DNA of 64,000 bases from Oribacterium sp. P6A1. GTDB lineage: Bacteria > Bacillota > Clostridia > Lachnospirales > Lachnospiraceae. The position numbers were made by a program, and so were the translations under genes. The notes below the pieces were generated by a model that did not search any database, was not told the origin of the DNA, and saw only the letters and a list, made by a program, of their open reading frames with translations. Numbering within the stretch: position 1 is the stretch's first letter; the number at the start of each line of letters is the position of its first letter. This document shows, in pieces, positions 15,822 through 24,302 of the stretch. Where the stretch lies: assembly GCF_000702885.1 (NCBI RefSeq), contig NZ_JNKO01000013.1, forward strand, positions 1 through 64,000, written 5' to 3'.

Positions 15822-16144
15822 AGTGTTCTCCATGTTACTGATTATCTCAGCAGAATTAGTACTAAACCCATATAATTCAATATGGACACAAGCACCTCGG
15901 CATGCTCTGATCCCGGTGCTTTGTATTTAAAGACATGCAATTTTATGTCTTTAAGCATAAGGTATCACCCCAGGTTTTTAAAGTCAAATGAAACATGTTC
16001 AAATTTCATAAATACAATATAAAATCAAACTTTACACGGTGTCACATTTCATCAAAATAGAACATGAGTTTTTAGGAGATGGATTTTATGAATATTTTGG
16101 TCTATACTATATGAGTTATATTTTGCAATTTTAAGGTGGAATAA
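15822..16144. other. 323-bp divergent intergenic region
   Basis: This region lies between the regulator and ftsK. Besides the palindrome at 15927-15954, AGCACC (near 15890) and GGTGCT (15915-15920) form another inverted repeat. TATACT at 16103-16108 may be the -10 box for ftsK, without a convincing -35. I see no small gene. Confidence 0.5.
15927..15954. promoter_or_regulatory. Perfect palindrome between divergent genes, possible operator
   Basis: TTAAAGACAT (15927-15936), GCAATTTT loop, ATGTCTTTAA (15945-15954): a 10-bp perfect inverted repeat 106 bp upstream of the regulator start. It could be an operator for the regulator or a transcript hairpin; nothing decides between these. Confidence 0.4.
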
Positions 16145-19100
16145 ATGGGTAGACCAAAGGGTAGTAAAAATAAAACCAAGAAGGCCGCTTCAAAAAGCAG
16201 CCGTTCCAAAAAGAACACTTATGATGCGCCTATGATGGGTGATGAAGTTGCGATCATTATCACATTCGCAGTTTCTGCATTTTTATTTTTAGCTAATTTA
16301 GGACTTTGCGGACCCGTAGGAGCTGTACTCAAGAGTGTACAGCTTGGACTCTTCGGTATCATGGGTTTCCTTTTTCCTATATTATTAAGCTTCGTAGTTG
16401 TATTCATTCTGTCAAATCTTGACAATCCATACGCAACTTTTCGCATGACAACAGCCCTGTTTATGCTGATTTTTATCTCGGCTATTTTTCAGCTTACCTT
16501 CGGGGGCGGTGTCACCAATATGAGTCTCGCTGATTTTTACAAAGAAGGCTCCCAGCAGGGAACCGGCGGCGGAATCATTGGCGGAGCGCTTGCCATGGTA
16601 CTTTTCACCATAGCAGGAAATGTAGGCTCCATGCTCATACTTCTGGCTGCCTGCTTCATATGTCTCATTTACATAACAGGCAAGCCTCTCGCAAGGATGC
16701 TTGCCGAAAGCTCAAGCCTTGCAGCACTTCGTGCCACAGAGCGTGCAAAGGAGGACTGGAACAATGTTACCGAATCTGCACGTATCCACAGAGAAGAGAG
16801 GAGACTGGCCAGAGAAGCACAGCAGCGTGAAATGGCGCAAAGACGTGTTGACTTTACTCTTACAGATCAGTCATCAGCTGCTCAGGAATCACCTTACACT
16901 CCGGAGACTCAGGAGAATACCGGCTATGATGATCTTCCGTATTTTGATGAGCCTACAGGTAATGAAGCTTCACAGTATGATGCCGGTTATCCTGAAACCG
17001 GGGAGCAGTATACTGATGATAAAAACCTTCTTGGGCCTGACGAGTACAGAGACAACACAGTGGAGCTTCCTCTCAATGTAAAGCACACGCCTGTTATGCT
17101 TATGAATCCGTCTCCGCTGCCGAAATCCAAAGCTTCAAAATACAACATCAAGCCTCGTCCGGAAACTCTTTCCGCAGCTTCTCCGGTTACATCAGAGGTT
17201 CCTTCAGATCCTGCTTTTGATGAAGAAGAGCTTCCTGACACAAACGGAAACACGGATTCCTACGATGAAGTTGAAGCAGCTCTTGACGCTGCATTTAACC
17301 GCATGTCATCTGTCACTACAGGGCCAAAGGCTGGGGATATAGACTCCGGGTCTTTTGGATCAGATCCTGTACCTTCACAGGAAGACAGGTCAGATATACA
17401 GTCCGCTGTAAGAGTTCCTCACTTCGGCGAAGATAATGAGCCTGAGATAACAGTAACAGATATCACCGACGATTTCTCTTCCGACATCGAAAAAGCGAAT
17501 GTCACCTTTGAAGAGGAAAGTGCACCGAAATCCGAAGATTTTAACAGCTCTGTTTCCGGAAATATCATTTCGGGAGCATTTGACAACAGAAATACGGATT
17601 CCTATGAGTCGGATTATTACGACGATGAATCAGGGGACTCTGATGAGATTCCGGACAATATCCTCACCATAGCACCGGCAGAAGAGAGTATATCCATTGA
17701 TTCTCCGGCGGATCATGATACTTATGATTCCGATGAAGAATACTATACAGAGGACTTTAAAGAAGCTCCTGAAGTTTCAGACAAACCTGCCGTATTATCA
17801 AGCGGCGATATGACTGAGGCCGGTACACGACGCATCGTAACTTCCGGCGGTCAGGTCATCGAAGTCGATGTTGAGCCTGTGATCAAGAAGCCTCAGACTC
17901 AGCTCGATCGTGAAAAGATAGAAAACACTCCGACAGAAGCAGACAACAGGAAGGTAGAGCAGGAGATAAAGCAGAAGAAGCCTCAGAAGCCTTATGTTAT
18001 TCCTCCTCTCAGCCTGCTGTCTACAGGCGGAGCTCAGGATATGGATTCAAGAGAAGAAATCCGTCAGAATGCAGTGATACTTCAGGAGACTCTGAAGAGC
18101 TTCGACATCGAAGTGAAGATCACGGACATTTCTGTAGGACCTTCTGTTACACGATATGAAATCCAGCCGGATATAGGTGTCAAGGTCTCCAAGATCGTTT
18201 CTCTTACAGACGATATCAAAATGAGACTTGCAGCAACAGATATCCGTATCGAAGCTCCTATCCCCGGAAAATCAGCTGTGGGTATAGAAGTCCCCAACAA
18301 GCACAGCTCCGTGGTTCATCTCGGTGATGTGCTTAGAAGTCCTGACTTTGCCGACTCGAAGTCAAAGATTGCCTTTGGTGTAGGTAAAGACATTTCAGGA
18401 AAGACCATCGTTACAGACATTGCAAAGATGCCTCATCTTCTCATCGCCGGATCAACAGGTTCAGGTAAGTCTGTTTGTATCAACACACTTATCATGTCCA
18501 TGCTCTTCAAGTACAAGCCTGAGGAGCTTCGTATGATCATGGTGGATCCGAAGGTGGTTGAGCTTAGTGTGTATAACGGTATACCTCACCTTCTCATCCC
18601 TGTAGTAGTGGATCCAAAGAAGGCTGCTGCCGCTCTCAACTGGGCCGTGGCAGAAATGACAGAACGATATAAGAAATTTGCCGAAACAGGTTCCAGAGAC
18701 CTGAAGGGCTATAACGAAAAAATAGAAAGAATAATTAACGATCCTGAGATTCCTGAAGATCAGAAGCCTGAAAAGCTTCCTCAGATAGTCATCATTATCG
18801 ATGAGCTTGCCGACCTTATGATGGTCTCAAGCCAGGAAGTGGAAGATGCCATCTGCCGTATCGCACAGCTTGCAAGAGCTGCGGGTATGCACCTTGTTAT
18901 CGCAACCCAGCGTCCTACCGTCAATGTCATCACAGGTCTTATCAAGGCCAATGTTCCCAGCCGTATCGCATTTGCGGTATCTTCCGGAACCGATTCCCGT
19001 ACCATCATCGATATGAACGGTGCGGAGAAGCTTCTCGGAAAGGGAGATATGCTTTTCTTCCCTCAGGGTATACCGAAGCCTATTCGTGTTCAGGGCGCCT

Positions 19101-19450
19101 TTGTTTCCGATCAGGAAGTATCAGCTGTAACAGAATACATCAAAAAGACCATGGGTGAAGTGGAGTACAGCGAAGACATTCAGGCAAAGGTACAGTCCGG
19201 CGGAGGTTCAGGAAGCTCAGGCGGAGCCCAGAACGACATGGACGAGCTTTTCCATGATGCCGGTCAGCTCATCATAGAGTCTGAAAAAGCATCCATAGGT
19301 ATGCTTCAGCGAAAGTTCCGTATAGGATTCAACCGTGCCGCAAGAATCATGGATCAGCTTGCGGATGCCAATGTTGTCGGCCCGGAAGAGGGCACCAAAC
19401 CCCGTAAGATACTTATGACTCTTGCGGAATTTGATTCATTGTTTTCATAA
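16145..19450 (+). CDS. ftsK: FtsK/SpoIIIE-type DNA translocase
   Basis: The 1101-residue membrane ATPase pumps chromosomal DNA through the septum during division or sporulation. It opens with GRPKGSKNKTKK, an AT-hook-like basic stretch. Four membrane segments follow at roughly 34-160, then a long acidic Ser/Asp/Glu/Pro-rich linker (about 215-620). The motor has Walker A AGSTGSGKSV near 770 and Walker B IIIDELADLMM near 885. The last 65 residues (DELFHDAGQLII onward) form the gamma winged helix that reads KOPS/SRS sequences. AAGGTGG precedes the ATG by about 7 nt. Sequence alone does not separate FtsK from SpoIIIE roles. Confidence 0.95.
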   Translation: MGRPKGSKNKTKKAASKSSRSKKNTYDAPMMGDEVAIIITFAVSAFLFLANLGLCGPVGAVLKSVQLGLFGIMGFLFPILLSFVVVFILSNLDNPYATFRMTTALFMLIFISAIFQLTFGGGVTNMSLADFYKEGSQQGTGGGIIGGALAMVLFTIAGNVGSMLILLAACFICLIYITGKPLARMLAESSSLAALRATERAKEDWNNVTESARIHREERRLAREAQQREMAQRRVDFTLTDQSSAAQESPYTPETQENTGYDDLPYFDEPTGNEASQYDAGYPETGEQYTDDKNLLGPDEYRDNTVELPLNVKHTPVMLMNPSPLPKSKASKYNIKPRPETLSAASPVTSEVPSDPAFDEEELPDTNGNTDSYDEVEAALDAAFNRMSSVTTGPKAGDIDSGSFGSDPVPSQEDRSDIQSAVRVPHFGEDNEPEITVTDITDDFSSDIEKANVTFEEESAPKSEDFNSSVSGNIISGAFDNRNTDSYESDYYDDESGDSDEIPDNILTIAPAEESISIDSPADHDTYDSDEEYYTEDFKEAPEVSDKPAVLSSGDMTEAGTRRIVTSGGQVIEVDVEPVIKKPQTQLDREKIENTPTEADNRKVEQEIKQKKPQKPYVIPPLSLLSTGGAQDMDSREEIRQNAVILQETLKSFDIEVKITDISVGPSVTRYEIQPDIGVKVSKIVSLTDDIKMRLAATDIRIEAPIPGKSAVGIEVPNKHSSVVHLGDVLRSPDFADSKSKIAFGVGKDISGKTIVTDIAKMPHLLIAGSTGSGKSVCINTLIMSMLFKYKPEELRMIMVDPKVVELSVYNGIPHLLIPVVVDPKKAAAALNWAVAEMTERYKKFAETGSRDLKGYNEKIERIINDPEIPEDQKPEKLPQIVIIIDELADLMMVSSQEVEDAICRIAQLARAAGMHLVIATQRPTVNVITGLIKANVPSRIAFAVSSGTDSRTIIDMNGAEKLLGKGDMLFFPQGIPKPIRVQGAFVSDQEVSAVTEYIKKTMGEVEYSEDIQAKVQSGGGSGSSGGAQNDMDELFHDAGQLIIESEKASIGMLQRKFRIGFNRAARIMDQLADANVVGPEEGTKPRKILMTLAEFDSLFS

Positions 19451-19474
19451 TTTCTTACTAAGTGTTGATATAGA

Positions 19475-19531
19475 AGAAGGACTTAAGGGTAAGGGCCTCT
19501 GTATAGGTTCTTAACCCCGGTCCGGTCTTCT
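19475..19531 (+). promoter_or_regulatory. Structured leader segment upstream of fhs
   Basis: GGTAAGGGCCT (19488-19498) pairs with AGGTTCTTAACC (19505-19516), with one bulge and two G-U pairs, around a hexaloop. AGAAG-G-AC (19475-19482) can close the structure with GTCTTCT (19525-19531). It sits 48 nt before the fhs start. It does not match the THF riboswitch core that I know. Function unknown. Confidence 0.3.
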
Positions 19532-19579
19532 GCATCATAGATTTTCTGTTGTCTATCAAAGAGGAGAAAGAGGTAAAAA

Positions 19580-21247
19580 ATGAAGTCTGATATTCAAATC
19601 GCACAGGAAGCCATGATGGAGCGCATCACAGATGTTGCGGCAAGATACAACATCGATGCCGATGATCTTGAGCAGTACGGAAAGTACAAGGCAAAGCTAA
19701 GCAACGAGCTCTGGTCAAAGATCAAGGACAGACCGGACGGAAAGCTGGTACTTGTCACAGCCATCAACCCTACACCGGCAGGAGAGGGTAAGACTACCAC
19801 ATCTATCGGTCTTGCAGATGCCTTAAATCATATCGGAAAGAAAACCGTAGTGGCATTGAGAGAGCCGTCTCTCGGACCATGCTTCGGAATCAAGGGCGGT
19901 GCCGCCGGCGGCGGTTACGCTCAGGTAGTTCCCATGGAGGACCTGAATCTTCATTTCACAGGAGATTTCCACGCTATAACCAGCGCCAACAATCTCCTTG
20001 CCGCACTCCTCGACAATCATATACAGCAGGGCAACGAGCTTCGCATCGACTTAAAGAGCATCAACTGGAAGAGATGTGAAGACATGAACGACCGTCAGCT
20101 CCGTAATATCATCATCGGTATGGGAAGAAAAACTGACGGTGTGGTAAGAGAAGACCACTTCGTCATAACCGTGGCATCAGAGATCATGGCAGTTCTGTGT
20201 CTTGCAGATAACATGGATGATCTTAAGGTACGCCTTGCACGTATCATAGTTGCATACGATGTAGACGGAAAGCCTGTAACAGCAGAAGATCTTCATGCCA
20301 CAGGTTCTATGGCAGCTCTTCTCAAGGATGCCATCAAGCCTAACATCATTCAGACTCTTGAGCACAACATGGCCATAGTTCACGGCGGTCCCTTTGCAAA
20401 CATTGCCCACGGCTGCAATTCAGTGCAGGCTACAAGATTTGCCATGAAGCTCGGCGAAATCGCAGTTACCGAGGCAGGCTTCGGCGCGGATCTCGGTGCA
20501 GAGAAGTTCTTCGACATCAAGTGCCAGATGGCAGGCTTCGTTCCAAACGCAGTTGTTCTTGTAGCAACAGTTCGTGCCCTCAAGTATAACGGCGGTGTTC
20601 CGAAGGCAGAGCTCGGCACTGAGAACATCGAGGCTCTCAAAAAGGGTATCGTGAACCTCGAAAAGCACATCGAGAATCTCCAGACCTACGGAATCCCTGT
20701 AGTAGTCGCTATCAATCAGTTCGCATCAGATACAGAAGCAGAGCTTCAGTTCGTTGAAAACTTCTGCCGTGATAAGGGTGCAGAGTTCGCTCTTTCAAAG
20801 GTTCACGGAGAAGGCGGAAAGGGCGGCGCAGAGCTTGCAGAGGCTGTAGTCAGAACTCTCGAAACAAAGGTATCAGACTTCACCCCTGTACAGAAGCTTT
20901 CCGATTCTCTTTACGATAAGATAGAAGCTGTTGCCACAAAGATTTACGGAGCAGACGGTGTTGACTTTGATGCAAAGGCAAAGAAAGCTCTTGACCGCCT
21001 TACAGAACTTGGATTCGGCAATGTCCCTGTATGTATGGCAAAGACCCAGTACAGTCTGAGTGATGACCCGAAGAAGCTCGGAAGACCTGAAAATTTCCGT
21101 ATCACAGTAAGAGATGCTTATGTATCCGCAGGCGCCGGTTTCATCGTATGCCTCACAGGAGATATCATGACCATGCCGGGTCTTCCCAAGAAGCCTGCAG
21201 CCTTCGATATCGACGTAGTAGACGGAAAGATCGTAGGTCTGTTCTAA
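19580..21247 (+). CDS. fhs: Formate-tetrahydrofolate ligase
   Basis: The 555-residue cytoplasmic enzyme makes 10-formyl-tetrahydrofolate from formate, THF and ATP. This feeds purine synthesis and the formyl-methionine used by Fmt, encoded further downstream. The P-loop [11 protein letters not shown] lies near residue 65. Family blocks are easy to see: [62 protein letters not shown] and [14 protein letters not shown]. The length is that of the family. GAGGAG and AGAGG precede the ATG. Confidence 0.97.
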   Translation: MKSDIQIAQEAMMERITDVAARYNIDADDLEQYGKYKAKLSNELWSKIKDRPDGKLVLVTAINPTPAGEGKTTTSIGLADALNHIGKKTVVALREPSLGPCFGIKGGAAGGGYAQVVPMEDLNLHFTGDFHAITSANNLLAALLDNHIQQGNELRIDLKSINWKRCEDMNDRQLRNIIIGMGRKTDGVVREDHFVITVASEIMAVLCLADNMDDLKVRLARIIVAYDVDGKPVTAEDLHATGSMAALLKDAIKPNIIQTLEHNMAIVHGGPFANIAHGCNSVQATRFAMKLGEIAVTEAGFGADLGAEKFFDIKCQMAGFVPNAVVLVATVRALKYNGGVPKAELGTENIEALKKGIVNLEKHIENLQTYGIPVVVAINQFASDTEAELQFVENFCRDKGAEFALSKVHGEGGKGGAELAEAVVRTLETKVSDFTPVQKLSDSLYDKIEAVATKIYGADGVDFDAKAKKALDRLTELGFGNVPVCMAKTQYSLSDDPKKLGRPENFRITVRDAYVSAGAGFIVCLTGDIMTMPGLPKKPAAFDIDVVDGKIVGLF

Positions 21248-21260
21248 ACAGGATAGTGTT

Positions 21261-21374
21261 TTGCTGCGGCAGCCTGAATATGTGTATGAGGATAAAAGCT
21301 ATGCGACTGAAACGAGCATTGCGATTCCGAATATACATTCAGGATTGCTGAAGCGGGAAGCAAGAAGCAATCCT
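21261..21374 (+). promoter_or_regulatory. Inverted repeats between fhs and murE, possible alternative hairpins
   Basis: CCTGAAT (21273-21279) can pair with ATTCAGG (21337-21343), and TTGCT (21261-21265) with AGCAA (21359-21363). AGGATTGCT (21341-21349) can instead pair with AGCAATCCT (21366-21374), a 9-bp perfect stem that shares AGG with the first helix. The two folds exclude each other. The second could terminate fhs, though no T-run follows. Confidence 0.35.
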
Positions 21375-21418
21375 TACTATCAACTAAAATATTTTTCAAA
21401 AAGAAAGCGATATTTGTC

Positions 21419-22912
21419 ATGGCTATTTTTTCAGATTGGCTTAAAGAATTATCATATGAAACTTTACACGGAGATACCTCTTCACAGGAAGTAACTGAAG
21501 TCGTATTTGACTCACGAAAGGCCGGACCCGATACAGTTTTTGTATGTATGAAGGGTGCCAATACAGATTCACACAGCTTTATTCCCGATGTAATCTCAAA
21601 AGGCTGTACTGCCATAGTTGTTGAGGATGAAGCTTCCGCTCTTCCCGTAGACATTTCCGAGATAAACGAGGATATAACCATCGTAAAGGTTTTCAACACC
21701 CGTGAAGCTCTTGCCTGTATCAGTGCTGCACGTTTCGGGTATCCTTCAAAGGAGATGACTGTTATCGGCATCACCGGAACAAAAGGAAAGACCACAACTG
21801 CACACATGATAAAGCAGATCATCGAAGCTGACGGAAAATCGGCAGGCTATATCGGTACAACAGGAGTGGAGTACTGCGGAAATCATATAGAGACAAAGAA
21901 CACCACTCCAGAGTCCTATGATCTTCAGAAATATTTCAGAGATATGGTGAACGCAGGCTGCAGCTACGTTGTTCTTGAAGCCTCTTCACAGGCATTTAAA
22001 CTCAACAGGGTTTCAGCCATCACCTTTGATTACGGTATCTTCACAAATATCGAGCCCGATCACATCGGACCTAATGAGCATGCGGATTTCGAAGAATACA
22101 AGTACTATAAGAGCTGTATCTTCAAACAGTCAAAGGTCGGAATCATCAATATGGATGCCGACTATGCCGCCGAGCTTATTGAAGGCTCGCCCTGCAAGAT
22201 GTACACCTTCTCATTGAATAAGACTTCAGACTTTATGGCGGACAATCTTCATGCTGTCAACAGCGGTGATTTTGTGGGTATCGATTTCCATGTGCTCGGA
22301 CATACAGAGCTTGATGTAAAGCTTGATCTTCCGGGTAAGTACAATGTCTACAATGCCCTTGCAGCCATCAGCTGTCTCACTCTTGCAGGCATAGATAAAA
22401 AAGCCATTCTCCGTGCTCTCCGAAAGGTACATGTTGCCGGAAGAACAGAGGTAGCATTTAAGAATGACAACATGTCTGTTCTCGTAGACTATGCACACAA
22501 TGAGATGGCTATGGAGAACCTCTTAAGCACACTTAGAGAGTATGAGCCCAAACGTCTTGTTGTGGTATTCGGCTGCGGAGGAAACAGAGCCAAGGACAGA
22601 AGATACGGTATGGGAAAGGCTGCCGCAGAATTTGCGGATCTCAGCATCCTCACTTCCGACAACTCCCGTTTTGAAGAACCTCAGGATATCATCAATGATA
22701 TCAAGTCAACCCTTGTTCCTGCAGGCGGAAAGTTTGTTGAGATACCGGACCGCCGCGAAGCCATCGAATATGCCATGACTCATGCGGAAAAGGGTGATAT
22801 GATCGCCGTTATCGGAAAGGGGCATGAGGACTATCAGGAAGTAAAGGGCGTCAGAACCCATTTCCTTGACAGTGAAGTTATTGAAGAGACCGCTGAAAAA
22901 TACCATTTATAA
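21419..22912 (+). CDS. murE: UDP-N-acetylmuramoyl-tripeptide synthetase
   Basis: The 497-residue cytoplasmic Mur ligase adds the third residue to the peptidoglycan stem peptide. The N-terminal domain contains VVFDSRKAGPDTVF. The ATP loop GITGTKGKTTT is near 119. NTTPESYDLQKY and LEASSQAFKLNRV bind UDP-MurNAc-dipeptide, and GRTEVAF and DYAHNEMAMENLL follow. The position that usually reads DNPR in diaminopimelate-adding enzymes reads DNSR here (414-417): the Arg is kept and the Pro changed. Diaminopimelate therefore remains the likely substrate but is not proven. murF follows. Confidence 0.92.
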   Translation: MAIFSDWLKELSYETLHGDTSSQEVTEVVFDSRKAGPDTVFVCMKGANTDSHSFIPDVISKGCTAIVVEDEASALPVDISEINEDITIVKVFNTREALACISAARFGYPSKEMTVIGITGTKGKTTTAHMIKQIIEADGKSAGYIGTTGVEYCGNHIETKNTTPESYDLQKYFRDMVNAGCSYVVLEASSQAFKLNRVSAITFDYGIFTNIEPDHIGPNEHADFEEYKYYKSCIFKQSKVGIINMDADYAAELIEGSPCKMYTFSLNKTSDFMADNLHAVNSGDFVGIDFHVLGHTELDVKLDLPGKYNVYNALAAISCLTLAGIDKKAILRALRKVHVAGRTEVAFKNDNMSVLVDYAHNEMAMENLLSTLREYEPKRLVVVFGCGGNRAKDRRYGMGKAAAEFADLSILTSDNSRFEEPQDIINDIKSTLVPAGGKFVEIPDRREAIEYAMTHAEKGDMIAVIGKGHEDYQEVKGVRTHFLDSEVIEETAEKYHL

Positions 22913-22967
22913 TATAAGCGGTCCTATATCGATTTTTCATCAATTAATACTATAAAGAGGACGTTTT

Positions 22968-24302
22968 ATGATAGCTGCAGATAAAAGCTTTGGATTTACA
23001 GATGAAGGGATCGGGGAGATAGTACTTGATTCCAGAAAAGAGATGCATAACGCACTGTTCGTTCCCATCATCGGCGAGCGCAGTGACGGACATGACTACA
23101 TTGATATGGCTATAAAGAACGGAGCCGTTGCTGTACTTTCCTCCAGAGACATTGAACCTCTTAAGGAAAAGTATCCGGATGTAAAGTTCTATCAGGTTCC
23201 TGATACGAAAACCGCTCTTCAGGAAATAGGCTACATGGAGCGTCTCAAGTTCCGTGGAAAGGTCATCGGTGTCACTGGCTCCGTAGGAAAAACCACCACC
23301 AGAAACATGATCGCTGAAGCTCTCAGTGCCGGCATGAAGGTATTTCAGACTGCGGGAAATGCGAACTCTCAGGTGGGGGTTCCCATCACCATGTTCCAGA
23401 TGGCCCGTTCAGGAGCTGATATCGCAGTTATCGAACTCGGTATTTCAGAGCCCGGTGAGATGACAAAGATTGCCAATGTTGCCTGCGTAGACATTGCCGC
23501 AGTCACAAACATCGGCATCGCCCATATCGAATATCTGAAAACCCAGGAAAACATCATGAAGGAGAAGCTTCATATTCTTGACGGTTCACAGGAGGATATC
23601 ATTCTTTACACAAACGATGATGACCCGCTTCTCAGAACCCTTAGTGTGGAAAAGCTTCACGACTTCGGCATCGCTGTGAACAAGCATGTGGAAATCAGAC
23701 ATTATTCACTTAATGATTACTCCTTATCACTGCTCATGAAAGGTAATCACATGCTTCAGAATGCCTCTGCAGCCATGCATATTTCCGTGGATGTGGGAGT
23801 GGATTCCGAGGGGGCAAAGGCTAAGCTTGAATCCTTTACAGGGGTTCAGGGCCGCGGAGAGACTTTCCGTACCTCATCAGGTGTCACAATCATAGATGAC
23901 GCTTACAATGCTTCTCCTGTTTCCATGAAGGCAGGTCTTGAAGCGTTATCACAAATCGAAGGCACGAGAAAGATAGCTGTCCTTGCAGATATGCTGGAGC
24001 TCGGCGACAAGACCCTTGACTACCACAGAGAGGTGGGAGAATACCTTGCGGGCCTTCCTATAGATGTGGTATTCCTTCTTGGAGAAAAAGCATCCTACAT
24101 AGGTACAGGCATAAACTCTGTATTTGATTCTTCAGACAAGGACAACTCAAAAAAGCCTACCATCGAGTATTTTAATGACTTTTCAGAGCTTGATAACACC
24201 ATTCATGCAGTTGCCAAGGACGGAGACGTTGTTTTATTCAAAGGTTCTAACAGTATGAAATTGTCTGAAATCGTCAAGGAGTTCAGACAGGAAAAAGTTT
24301 GA
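22968..24302 (+). CDS. murF: UDP-N-acetylmuramoyl-tripeptide-D-alanyl-D-alanine ligase
   Basis: The 444-residue Mur ligase adds D-Ala-D-Ala to complete the UDP-MurNAc-pentapeptide. It begins with a substrate-binding domain (LDSRKEMHNALFVPIIG) and carries ATP loop GVTGSVGKTTT near 101-111. NANSQVGVPITMF, VIELGISEPGEM, TNIGIAHIEYLKTQENI and DDAYNASPVSMKAGL are MurF blocks. AGAGGA precedes the ATG by about 8 nt. Its TGA overlaps the priA start (TGATG), so murE, murF and priA probably form one transcript. Confidence 0.95.
   Translation: MIAADKSFGFTDEGIGEIVLDSRKEMHNALFVPIIGERSDGHDYIDMAIKNGAVAVLSSRDIEPLKEKYPDVKFYQVPDTKTALQEIGYMERLKFRGKVIGVTGSVGKTTTRNMIAEALSAGMKVFQTAGNANSQVGVPITMFQMARSGADIAVIELGISEPGEMTKIANVACVDIAAVTNIGIAHIEYLKTQENIMKEKLHILDGSQEDIILYTNDDDPLLRTLSVEKLHDFGIAVNKHVEIRHYSLNDYSLSLLMKGNHMLQNASAAMHISVDVGVDSEGAKAKLESFTGVQGRGETFRTSSGVTIIDDAYNASPVSMKAGLEALSQIEGTRKIAVLADMLELGDKTLDYHREVGEYLAGLPIDVVFLLGEKASYIGTGINSVFDSSDKDNSKKPTIEYFNDFSELDNTIHAVAKDGDVVLFKGSNSMKLSEIVKEFRQEKV

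Noticed and set aside
21261-21494. 77-codon open frame across the murE start
   Set aside because: It overlaps the murE reading frame, lacks a recognisable domain, and its upstream part is inverted-repeat sequence.
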